DNA of 48,281 nt from Phocaeicola sp. (GTDB lineage Bacteria; Bacteroidota; Bacteroidia; Bacteroidales; Bacteroidaceae): assembly GCA_020026225.1 (NCBI GenBank), contig JAHHQU010000009.1, positions 1-48,281 on the forward strand, given 5' to 3'. The notes below the pieces were generated by a model. That model had not been told where the DNA came from and did not search any database. It was given only the letters and a program-made list of their open reading frames with translations. Positions 6,560-14,496 of the stretch are shown one piece after another (positions within the stretch are counted from its first letter, which is position 1; each line of letters starts with the position of its first letter). Both the position numbers and the translations under genes were made by a program.

Positions 6560-9500
6560 ATGAAGAAAATGTTATTAAGCCTCTTGTTTGGGGCGGTAGC
6601 CATTGGAGGTTCAGCGGTAAATCCGCTATGGATGCGAGACGTACGCATTTCTCCCGATGGTGCAGAAATTGTATTCTGTTATAAAGGGGATATCTATAAA
6701 GTAGATGCAAAAGGTGGCGAAGCAGTAAGGCTGACAACTCAGAATTCTTACGAATCTTCTCCAGTTTGGTCGAATGATGGAAAGAAAATTGCTTTTGCAA
6801 GCGACCGTTTCGGCAGCCATGACGTATTTGTGATGTCGGCCAACGGTGGTTCTGCACGCAGATTGACCTGTAATTCAGCTACGGAGATTCCTTATGCTTT
6901 TACTCCTGACAATAAATCGGTCGTTTTCTCAGCGCATATTCAAGATCCTTCTCAAAGTGCACTTTTCCCGACAGATGCGATGACTGAATTGTATACGGTC
7001 AGCGTAGAGGGTGGAAAGAGTCGTCAGATTCTGGCTACTCCGGCCGAAGAAATCTGCTACAATGAAAAAGGAACAGCTTTCTTGTATCAAGATTGCAAAG
7101 GGTACGAAGATGAATGGCGTAAACATCATACTTCGTCAGTTACGCGTGACGTTTGGATGTACGACATTCAGTCGGGCAAGCATACAAACCTGACCGAACG
7201 TGCTGGCGAGGACCGTAATCCGGTTTTCTCGGCTGACGGCAAGCAGGTTTATTTCTTGAGTGAACGCAACAAAGGTTCCTTCAATGTATATTCTTTTGCT
7301 TTGGACAATCCGAAGAAAGTGGAACAGGTAACTCATTTCAAGACACATCCGGTTCGTTTCTTGTCTATGGGAAGCAATGGTACCTTGTGTTATACTTACG
7401 ATGGTGCCATTTATACACAGACCGTGGGTGCTAAACCTCAGAAATTGGGAATCAGCCTGATTCGTGATGATGAAGAATATCCTGCATCGCTGACATTCTC
7501 TCGTGGTGCCAGTGAGGCTGTGGCCTCTCCCGATGGCAAGCAGGTCGCTTTCATTGTTCGCGGTGATGTCTTTGTGACTTCCGTAGAATATGGCACGACC
7601 AAACAGATAACCCATACGGTAGAAGCGGAAGCTGGTCTTTCTTTCGGTGCCGACAACCGTTCCTTGGTTTATGGCAGCGAACGTGGAGGCAACTGGGGAT
7701 TATATACTGCAAAGATTACTCGTAAGGAGGATGCCAACTTCCCGAATGCGACTTTGATAGAAGAAGAACCGCTTCTTCCTTCTAAGACTGTAGAGCGCGG
7801 TTATCCTCAGTATTCTCCTGATGGTAAAGAAATAGCTTTCATTGAAGATCGTATCAAATTGATGGTTTACAATGTGAAAAGCAAGCATGTGCGTCAAGTT
7901 ACTGACGGTTCTACTTGGTTCAACACTTACGGTGGATTCAATTATTCATGGGCACCTGATGGCAAATGGTTTACCATGGAATTTATCGGAAACGGTCATG
8001 ACCCTTATTGCGACATTGCTTTGGTAAAGGCAGATGGAAAAGGTGAAGTGGTCAATCTGACCAACAGCGGTTACTCCAGTGGTTCTCCTCGTTGGGTGAT
8101 GGACGGCAATGCGATCCTTTTCACCACCGAACGTTATGGTATGCGTAACCATGCTTCATGGGGCTCTTTGGAAGATGCTATGCTGGTATTCCTGAATCAG
8201 GAATCTTATGATAAGTTCCGTTTGAGCAAGGAAGATTATGAACTGGAAAAAGCATTGAAGGAAGAGCAGGAAAAACAAGCAAAGGCGGAAGCTGCCAAGA
8301 ATAAGAAGAAGGATAAGAAAGGAGACAAAGAGGACAAGAAAAAAGAAACAAGTAAAGACATTGTCGTCGAATTGGATGGAATAGAAGACCGTATTGTACG
8401 TCTGACTCCTAATTCTTCACAGATTTCATCAGCCATCATTGCAAACGATGGCAAGGACCTTTACTACCTGTCATCTTTTGAAGGTGGTTTTGACATGTGG
8501 AAGATGAATCTTCGCAGCCGCAGTACTCGTCTGATTCATAAGATGAATTCTAGTTGGGCTAGCATGGATATGGACAAGTCGGGCAAGAATATCTTTATCA
8601 TGAACAGCAGTGGCATCAAAAAGATGTCTGTAGGTTCTGATGCGGTGAAGCCTGTTTCTTTCCAAGCAGAAATGCAGTTGAACATGGCAGATGAACGTGC
8701 TTATATGTTCGAACACGTATGCAAGCAGGAAAAGAAACGTTTCTATGAAGAAAGCATGCATGGAGTAGATTGGGAAGGTATGACAAAAGCATACCGCAAG
8801 TTCCTTCCTCATATCAACAACAACTATGATTTCGCAGAACTCCTGAGTGAATTGTTGGGTGAGTTGAACGTTTCTCACACCGGTGCAAGCTACCGTCCCA
8901 GCAAACGTGCAGAAGAGACAGCCAACTTGGGCTTGTTCTTCGATTGGGAATACGACGGTAAAGGAATGCGTGTAGCGGAAGTCATAGAAAAAGGTCCGTT
9001 CGATAGAAAAAGTTCAAAAGTGACCGAAGGTGTCATTATCGAAAAGATTGATGGCGTTGAATTGGGCAAAGATACAGATTATGCTGCATTGATGAACGGA
9101 AAGATCGGCAAGAAGATTTTGGTGTCTTTCTATGATTCGAAGCGTGGAGAACGTTGGGATGAAGTGGTGAAACCGGTAAGCAACCGTTTGGTTGGGGCTT
9201 TGCTTTACAAGCGTTGGGTGAAACAGCGTGCTGCCGACGTGGAAAAATGGTCAAACGGCCGTTTGGGCTATGTTCATATCCAGTCTATGGACGATGAAAG
9301 TTTCCGGACCGTTTATTCTGATATCTTAGGGAAGTACAACAAATGTGAAGGCATCGTCATCGATACCCGCTTTAATGGGGGAGGCCGTTTGCATGAAGAT
9401 ATTGAAATCTTGTTCTGTGGCAAGAAATACCTGACTCAGGTGGTTCATGGCCGCGAAGCTTGCGATATGCCTAGCCGTAGATGGAACAAGCCTTCTATCA

Positions 9501-9814
9501 TGCTTCAGTGTGAAGCGAACTATTCAAATGCTCATGGTACCCCATGGGTTTACAAGTACAAGAAAATGGGTAAATTGGTCGGTGCTCCTGTCCCAGGAAC
9601 TATGACCAGTGTGAATTGGGAAGTTCTGCAGAATTCGAGTCTGGTTTATGGTATTCCTGTCGTAGGTTACCGTCAGGCCAATGGAGAATATCTTGAAAAT
9701 TCAGAATTGGATCCAGATGTTTATGTTTTGAACGCTCCAGAAACCGTAGTCAAAGGAGAAGATACCCAGTTGAAAGTAGCTGTAGAAGAACTCTTGAAAG
9801 ACTTGAAGAAATAA
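6560..9814 (+). CDS. Tricorn-like S41 peptidase with beta-propeller and PDZ domains
   Basis: A 1084-residue secreted protein (signal peptide about residues 1-20). Repeated TolB/WD40-like blades (SPDGAEIVF, SNDGKKIAFASDR, SADGKQVYFLSE) run to about residue 690. A PDZ domain lies at about 805-870 and the S41 hydrolase at the end. The layout follows archaeal tricorn protease: Ser772-His773 in LNVSHTGA, the nucleophile Ser989 in NYSNAHG, a DTRFNGGG motif before it, and acidic residues near 1046-1051 (LENSELDPD). It should degrade peptides in the periplasm or at the cell surface. A Lys/Glu-rich, coiled-coil-prone insert at about 555-600 breaks the propeller. It is a single gene with its own promoter and terminator. 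The true substrate is unknown. Confidence 0.9.
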   Translation: MKKMLLSLLFGAVAIGGSAVNPLWMRDVRISPDGAEIVFCYKGDIYKVDAKGGEAVRLTTQNSYESSPVWSNDGKKIAFASDRFGSHDVFVMSANGGSARRLTCNSATEIPYAFTPDNKSVVFSAHIQDPSQSALFPTDAMTELYTVSVEGGKSRQILATPAEEICYNEKGTAFLYQDCKGYEDEWRKHHTSSVTRDVWMYDIQSGKHTNLTERAGEDRNPVFSADGKQVYFLSERNKGSFNVYSFALDNPKKVEQVTHFKTHPVRFLSMGSNGTLCYTYDGAIYTQTVGAKPQKLGISLIRDDEEYPASLTFSRGASEAVASPDGKQVAFIVRGDVFVTSVEYGTTKQITHTVEAEAGLSFGADNRSLVYGSERGGNWGLYTAKITRKEDANFPNATLIEEEPLLPSKTVERGYPQYSPDGKEIAFIEDRIKLMVYNVKSKHVRQVTDGSTWFNTYGGFNYSWAPDGKWFTMEFIGNGHDPYCDIALVKADGKGEVVNLTNSGYSSGSPRWVMDGNAILFTTERYGMRNHASWGSLEDAMLVFLNQESYDKFRLSKEDYELEKALKEEQEKQAKAEAAKNKKKDKKGDKEDKKKETSKDIVVELDGIEDRIVRLTPNSSQISSAIIANDGKDLYYLSSFEGGFDMWKMNLRSRSTRLIHKMNSSWASMDMDKSGKNIFIMNSSGIKKMSVGSDAVKPVSFQAEMQLNMADERAYMFEHVCKQEKKRFYEESMHGVDWEGMTKAYRKFLPHINNNYDFAELLSELLGELNVSHTGASYRPSKRAEETANLGLFFDWEYDGKGMRVAEVIEKGPFDRKSSKVTEGVIIEKIDGVELGKDTDYAALMNGKIGKKILVSFYDSKRGERWDEVVKPVSNRLVGALLYKRWVKQRAADVEKWSNGRLGYVHIQSMDDESFRTVYSDILGKYNKCEGIVIDTRFNGGGRLHEDIEILFCGKKYLTQVVHGREACDMPSRRWNKPSIMLQCEANYSNAHGTPWVYKYKKMGKLVGAPVPGTMTSVNWEVLQNSSLVYGIPVVGYRQANGEYLENSELDPDVYVLNAPETVVKGEDTQLKVAVEELLKDLKK

Positions 9815-9839
9815 TTTACTATTCAGTAATTCAGTAAGG

Positions 9840-9883
9840 AAAGCACCCGTCTCTCCATTTGGGAGAGACGGGTGCTTTTTTTA
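9840..9883 (+). terminator. Terminator of the S41 peptidase gene
   Basis: A perfect 16-bp stem (9841-9856 with 9862-9877) with a short loop is followed by a run of T to 9883. It starts 26 bp past the stop codon. Confidence 0.93.
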
Positions 9884-9993
9884 TTACTTCCTCTACTCCG
9901 GATTAGCGAAAAAATTGTTTACTTTGTAACATCGCTTGTCTGACTTCCAACTTGGATAAGTTTATTAAAAAGTCAATTCTAAAATAGATACGA

Positions 9994-11523
9994 ATGAATA
10001 CAACCTGTCAATTTCTTTTGGGCACTGGCTTTTTGGCCGCTTCTTGTGCCATGGTACATGCTGCCGAGAAGGCCTCAAAGCCAAACATTATTTTTATCCT
10101 CTGTGACGATATGGGATATGGTGACTTGGGATGTTACGGACAGAAGTACATCCAGACTCCTCATCTTGACCGTATGGCTGAAGAGGGTATGCGTTTTACA
10201 CAAGCTTATGCGGGAAGTCCTGTCAGTGCTCCTTCGCGGGCTTCGCTGATGACCGGACAGCACAGCGGGCATGGACACGTGCGTGGCAATAAAGAGTATT
10301 GGAGAAATGTCGAACACATTCCTTATGGAGTCAATACTGACTTTAGTGTCGTAGGACAGGAACCTTATGATCCGGCTCATATCATCTTGCCGGAAATCAT
10401 GAAGAAAAATGGTTATACGACAGGTATGTTCGGAAAATGGGCAGGTGGCTATGAAGGCTCTTGTTCCACTCCCGACAAACGGGGTATTGATGAGTATTAT
10501 GGATTTATTTGTCAGTTCCAAGCTCACCTTTATTACCCGAACTTTCTGAATCGTTTCAGCAAGTCGAAAGGAGATACAAAAACGGTTCGTGTGGTCATGG
10601 AGGAAAATATCCAATATCCGATGTATGGAGAAGACTACAAGAAGCGTACCCAGTATTCTGCCGACATGATTCATCAGGAAGCGTTGAAATGGATTGACAG
10701 TCAGGATGGCAAAGAACCATTCTACGGATTCTTTACTTATACACTGCCTCATGCAGAACTGGCACAGCCGAACGATTCCATTCTACAGCATTACAAGAAA
10801 CAGTTCTTCGAAGACAAGACTTGGGGAGGAAATGAGGGCTCCCGTTACAATCCGGCGGTTTATACACACGCTGAATTTGCAGGTATGATTACTCGTCTGG
10901 ATGCTTACGTGGGTGAAATCTTGGCGAAACTGAAAGAAAAGGGAATAGATGAAAATACGCTGGTGATTTTCAGCAGTGACAATGGCCCTCATGAAGAAGG
11001 TGGAGCAGATCCAGCATTCTTCGGTCGTGACGGACAGTTGCGTGGTTTGAAAAGACAATGTTACGAAGGGGGTATCCGCGTTCCGTTCATTGTAAGATGG
11101 CCGGAGAAAATTAAGGCAGGTACGGTAAACCATCATCAATTGGCTTTCTATGATGTGATGCCTACATTCTGTGAATTGATTGGTGACAAGAAGTTCCCTA
11201 AGAAATACATCAACAAGAAAGTTGCAGGAGATTGTTTCGATGGCATCTCATTTGCTCCAACTTTGTTTGGCAAGAATGATGAACAAAAGAAGCACGACTT
11301 CCTGTATTGGGAATTCCATGAGACCAATCAAATCGGTGTCCGTATGGGCGACTGGAAAATGGTGGTGAAAGCAGGCAAGCCTCATCTGTATAATTTGGCA
11401 GATGATATTCACGAAGATCATGACGTGGCAGCACAGCATCCTGATATTGTAGAAAAGATGAAGGATATCGTGAAACAAGAACATCGTCCCAGTGATTATT
11501 TTAAAGTGACTTTGCCTGAATAA
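9994..11523 (+). CDS. Sulfatase, serine-type (S1 family)
   Basis: A 509-residue secreted sulfatase with a signal peptide to about residue 24. The metal-binding start is NIIFILCDDMGYGDLGCYG (Asp38, Asp39). The modification motif is Ser78-Ala-Pro-Ser-Arg82 in VSAPSRASLMTGQ, so the catalytic formylglycine must be made from serine. A later conserved segment is VIFSSDNGPHEEGG. It hydrolyses sulfate esters in the periplasm or at the surface; the arylsulfatase-A-like build fits a sugar sulfate but does not fix which one. Activation needs the radical-SAM maturase encoded at 21776-23014. It is followed within 5 kb by GH89 and GH2 genes, which suggests a sulfated host glycan as target. Confidence 0.92.
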   Translation: MNTTCQFLLGTGFLAASCAMVHAAEKASKPNIIFILCDDMGYGDLGCYGQKYIQTPHLDRMAEEGMRFTQAYAGSPVSAPSRASLMTGQHSGHGHVRGNKEYWRNVEHIPYGVNTDFSVVGQEPYDPAHIILPEIMKKNGYTTGMFGKWAGGYEGSCSTPDKRGIDEYYGFICQFQAHLYYPNFLNRFSKSKGDTKTVRVVMEENIQYPMYGEDYKKRTQYSADMIHQEALKWIDSQDGKEPFYGFFTYTLPHAELAQPNDSILQHYKKQFFEDKTWGGNEGSRYNPAVYTHAEFAGMITRLDAYVGEILAKLKEKGIDENTLVIFSSDNGPHEEGGADPAFFGRDGQLRGLKRQCYEGGIRVPFIVRWPEKIKAGTVNHHQLAFYDVMPTFCELIGDKKFPKKYINKKVAGDCFDGISFAPTLFGKNDEQKKHDFLYWEFHETNQIGVRMGDWKMVVKAGKPHLYNLADDIHEDHDVAAQHPDIVEKMKDIVKQEHRPSDYFKVTLPE

Positions 11524-11563
11524 AGTGGCAGATTACGTAAGGGTAAGGCTCCTTATAAAATGC

Positions 11564-11595
11564 GTGCACCCCACGAATCACTTCGTAGGGTGCAC
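11564..11595. terminator. Hairpin after the sulfatase gene
   Basis: GTGCACCC plus ACGAA pairs with TTCGT plus GGGTGCAC around one mismatch. No T-run follows on the plus strand; on the minus strand a weak TTTT follows. It may end or protect the sulfatase mRNA, or end a minus-strand transcript. Confidence 0.45.
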
Positions 11596-11657
11596 TCAAC
11601 TAATAACTAACTTCTTTTACTTTTGTGGTTTACGTAATTTCTATATGACTAACGATG

Positions 11658-11665
11658 CAAAGATA
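11658..11665 (-). promoter_or_regulatory. Isolated minus-strand -7 element
   Basis: The minus strand reads TATCTTTG followed by GCATCGTT, a very typical Bacteroides promoter setting, but no leftward gene follows. Transcription would cross the hairpin at 11564-11595 and then run antisense to the sulfatase gene. Confidence 0.4.
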
Positions 11666-11911
11666 GGCAGTATCAACCAATTGTGCAATACCTAAAAGTT
11701 TGGACTTTTACTCTCTTTTCAGCTTGTAGTGAAATCGATGGACTAATCAATAATGTGGACCCCTTATTCCTGACATTATGAAAGAATATAGGGGTAAAAA
11801 GTATAAAAAAGAGAAATTATTGAACTTTTTGCTACATTTATCTTGTTTTTGAGATTTTAGGATGAAATGCACTTTTGAGTTCTCTCTGTTTTTTCTGGTA
11901 GTTTAGTCATC

Positions 11912-12077
11912 TTTTATTACTTATACATGGTTACTGATTTACGAAAGCCATTCTTTCAAATGCTTGTGGAACGACTCTTTTTTTGCTCTTTAAAGGCAGA
12001 AAGACAGGATTTGATGTTCCATTGGAGACACGGCTTGACGTTTTAAATAAGACGTCAGGCCGTGTCTGTTTTTCTTT
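11912..12077 (+). ncRNA. Possible small RNA ending in an orphan terminator
   Basis: A TTTG at 11874-11877 is followed after 21 nt by TAGTTTAG (11899-11906), one base from the -7 consensus. About 120 bp later comes a strong terminator. No coding frame lies between. A transcript of about 165 nt is possible, but the region could equally be the far end of a long sulfatase 3' untranslated region. The start is a guess from the promoter-like sequence. Confidence 0.25.
12026..12077 (+). terminator. Orphan intrinsic terminator
   Basis: A 16-bp stem with one G-T pair (12026-12041 with 12052-12067) is followed by GTTTTTCTTT. It is 500 bp past the nearest upstream stop codon. Confidence 0.85.
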
Positions 12078-12215
12078 ATCTGAAAGTACGTTGCTTGATT
12101 ATTTAGGAAAGGTTGCGTTTCCTTGGCATTGCTAAGTGAGCATGCATGGCTTTCACGCCAATCAGTGACTGATAAACAAGAGCCTTTGCTGATTTTGTTA
12201 AATCTTTTGTCAGCT

Positions 12216-12245
12216 TTTGATTCATTTCTTTAAATTGTATCTTTG
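12216..12245 (+). promoter_or_regulatory. Promoter of the GH89 gene
   Basis: TTTG at 12216-12219 is followed after 18 nt by TATCTTTG at 12238-12245. The start point would be near 12250, about 27 nt before the ATG. Confidence 0.72.
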
Positions 12246-12276
12246 TGCATTATTAACTTTGTAGACTAAGAATCGT

Positions 12277-14430
12277 ATGAAGAAAGTTTTTCTTTTCTTT
12301 TTGAGTTTGCTGTATGTGGCAGGAGGGATTCAGGCCTCTCCGATAACGGGACTTTTGGAGCGTATTGATAAAGGCGCTTCTTCTAAATTTATCATTGAAC
12401 GTGTTCAATCTTCTTGTGATTTTTTTGAATTGGCTCAAAAAGGAAAGAAGGTAGTGGTGCGTGGAAACAATTATGTGAATATAGCGACCGGCATTCATTG
12501 GTATCTGAAATATTATGCGGGGGTCCACTTGACGTGGGATGGTATGCAGGCGGAATTGCCGGATGTGCTTCCTGCGGTAGTGCGTGAAGAACGCCATGAA
12601 ACCAATTTGAAGCATCGTTATGATTTAAATTACTGTACTTATTCTTATTCAATGCCCTTCTGGGATTGGGAACGCTGGGAGCAGGAAATAGACTGGATGG
12701 CTTTGCATGGAATCAACCGTCCGCTTTCTATTGTAGGTACAGGAACGGTATGGCGGAATGTCTTGTTGAAGTTAGGATATACCTCAGATGAAGTGAATGA
12801 TTTTATGGCAGGACCGGCTTTTCAGGCGTGGTGGCTGATGAATAATATGGAAGGATGGGGAGGACCTAATCCTGACAGTTGGTATGAACAGCAAGAGAAA
12901 CTTCAAAAGAAGATTGTAAAGCGGATGCATGAATATGGTATCGAACCGGTCTTTCCTGGTTATTCGGGAATGGTTCCCAATAATGCCAAAGAGAAACTGG
13001 GACTGGATGTTGCCAATCCGGGACGATGGGGAGGATATAACCGTCCGGCTTTTCTGCAGCCTACCGACCCGAACTTCGCTCGTATTGCTGCCTTGTATTA
13101 TAAAGAGATGACTCGCCTGTTTGGAAAAGCAAATTATTATAGCATGGACCCTTTCCATGAGGGAGGAAGTGTGGCAGGAGTCGACTTGGAAGCGGCAGGA
13201 AAGGCTATTTGGAAAGCGATGAAGAAAGCGAATCCGAAGGCGGTCTGGGTGGCTCAAGCCTGGCAGGCCTGTCCGCATCCCGAAATGATAGAGAACCTTC
13301 CGGCTGGAGACCTGATTGTCTTGGACCTTTTCTCGGAAAGCCGTCCGCAATGGGGAGATCCTGCATCTACGTGGTATCGGAAAGAGGGTTTCGGACCCCA
13401 CGATTGGCTGTATTGCATGCTGCTGAATTACGGTGGTAATGTGGGGTTGCATGGAAAGATGGCTCATGTCATTGATGAGTTTTATAAGGCACGTGAAAGC
13501 CGTTTTAATAAGACTTTGAAGGGGGTAGGCATGACCATGGAAGGCATAGAAAACAATCCGGTGATGTATGAACTTCTTTGTGAACTGCCATGGCGAGCGA
13601 CTCGTTTTGACAAAGACGAATGGTTGGAGGGATATCTGAAGGCACGGTATGGCAAGACGCATGCCGCAGTGCTGAATGCATGGACGCTCCTAAGTAATAC
13701 GATTTATAATTGTCCTGCCAAATCCGTTCAGCAAGGTACCCATGAATCTGTCTTTTGTGCTCGTCCTTCTCTCCATGTTTACCAGGTATCCTCTTGGTCG
13801 GAAATGGAAGATTATTATGACCCGAAAGATATTATCCGGGCTGCTGGTATGATGGTTGAGGCAGCAGAAGAGTTTCGTGGCAATCATCATTTTGCTTACG
13901 ATCTGGTGGACATCGTCCGACAGGCGGTAGCGGAGAAAGGACGCCTGATTTATCCGGTGGTAGTGAGCGCATATCAATCGGGAGACGAGGAATTGTTTGC
14001 TTTGGCCTCTTCCCGTTTCTTGGAACTGATTCGTCTGCAGGACAGACTCTTGGGCACCTGTTCAGATTTTCGTTTGGGAAAATGGGTTCAAGATGCCCGT
14101 TCCTTGGGAGAAACTCCGGCTGAGAAGGATTGGTGTGAATGGAACGCAAGGGTACAAGTAACTACTTGGGGGCATCGTGAAGCAGCCGATAAGGGAGGAT
14201 TGCATGACTATGCTCACCGGGAATGGAACGGACTCTTGATTGATTTCTATTATCTCCGCTGGAAGACGTATTTTGATTTTCTGAGAGACGAGATGCGAGG
14301 ACTGAATCCTGAACCGATAGACTTTTATGCATTGGAGGAGCAATGGACCCTGCAGCACAATCCTTATACCGCAGCATCGGAAGGGGATGCCCTTGATGTG
14401 GCCAAAGCGGTATTTGAAAATATCCAGTGA
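12277..14430 (+). CDS. GH89 alpha-N-acetylglucosaminidase
   Basis: A 717-residue secreted enzyme with a signal peptide to about residue 20, like bacterial relatives of human NAGLU. It has a small N-terminal domain, a barrel (YDLNYCTYSYSMPFWDWERWEQEIDWMALHGIN from about residue 113) and a helical C-terminal domain. Two conserved glutamates fit the GH89 catalytic pair: Glu295 in DPFHEGG and Glu422 in MTMEGIENNPVMYEL, the latter matching the human NAGLU segment around its catalytic glutamate. The enzyme removes terminal alpha-linked GlcNAc, present in heparan sulfate and on gastric-type mucin (alpha-1,4 to galactose). The GH2 gene 66 bp downstream could remove the galactose exposed by it, which favours mucin; that is inference. 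It has its own promoter. Confidence 0.93.
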   Translation: MKKVFLFFLSLLYVAGGIQASPITGLLERIDKGASSKFIIERVQSSCDFFELAQKGKKVVVRGNNYVNIATGIHWYLKYYAGVHLTWDGMQAELPDVLPAVVREERHETNLKHRYDLNYCTYSYSMPFWDWERWEQEIDWMALHGINRPLSIVGTGTVWRNVLLKLGYTSDEVNDFMAGPAFQAWWLMNNMEGWGGPNPDSWYEQQEKLQKKIVKRMHEYGIEPVFPGYSGMVPNNAKEKLGLDVANPGRWGGYNRPAFLQPTDPNFARIAALYYKEMTRLFGKANYYSMDPFHEGGSVAGVDLEAAGKAIWKAMKKANPKAVWVAQAWQACPHPEMIENLPAGDLIVLDLFSESRPQWGDPASTWYRKEGFGPHDWLYCMLLNYGGNVGLHGKMAHVIDEFYKARESRFNKTLKGVGMTMEGIENNPVMYELLCELPWRATRFDKDEWLEGYLKARYGKTHAAVLNAWTLLSNTIYNCPAKSVQQGTHESVFCARPSLHVYQVSSWSEMEDYYDPKDIIRAAGMMVEAAEEFRGNHHFAYDLVDIVRQAVAEKGRLIYPVVVSAYQSGDEELFALASSRFLELIRLQDRLLGTCSDFRLGKWVQDARSLGETPAEKDWCEWNARVQVTTWGHREAADKGGLHDYAHREWNGLLIDFYYLRWKTYFDFLRDEMRGLNPEPIDFYALEEQWTLQHNPYTAASEGDALDVAKAVFENIQ

Positions 14431-14453
14431 ACTTACTTAAAAAAATAATGCAA

Positions 14454-14480
14454 AGTACCCGCTTCATGGGGGTGGGTACT
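14454..14480 (+). terminator. Short hairpin between GH89 and GH2 genes
   Basis: AGTACCC and GGGTACT form a 7-9 bp stem in the 66-bp gap. No T-run follows directly, so it is more likely a partial terminator or an mRNA-stabilising element that tunes the second gene than a full stop. Confidence 0.4.
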
Positions 14481-14496
14481 CCTTAACTCATCTTTT

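Larger units (their letters stand above)
11524..12276. other. 753-bp gene-free region with hairpins and possible small RNAs
   Basis: No open frame here looks coding; the longest with an ATG are a few dozen codons or fewer. The region holds a hairpin at 11564-11595, a minus-strand TATCTTTG at 11658-11665, a strong rightward terminator at 12026-12077 with no gene directly before it, and the GH89 promoter at 12216-12245. It is AT-rich. Confidence 0.7.

Noticed and set aside
11778..11852. A 24-codon basic peptide in the gene-free region
   Set aside because: Too short, without a promoter or conserved motif; composition follows the AT-rich background.
12784..13662. A 292-codon minus-strand frame inside the GH89 gene
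   Set aside because: It is a shadow of the plus-strand GH89 coding sequence, with no recognisable domain and no start signals.
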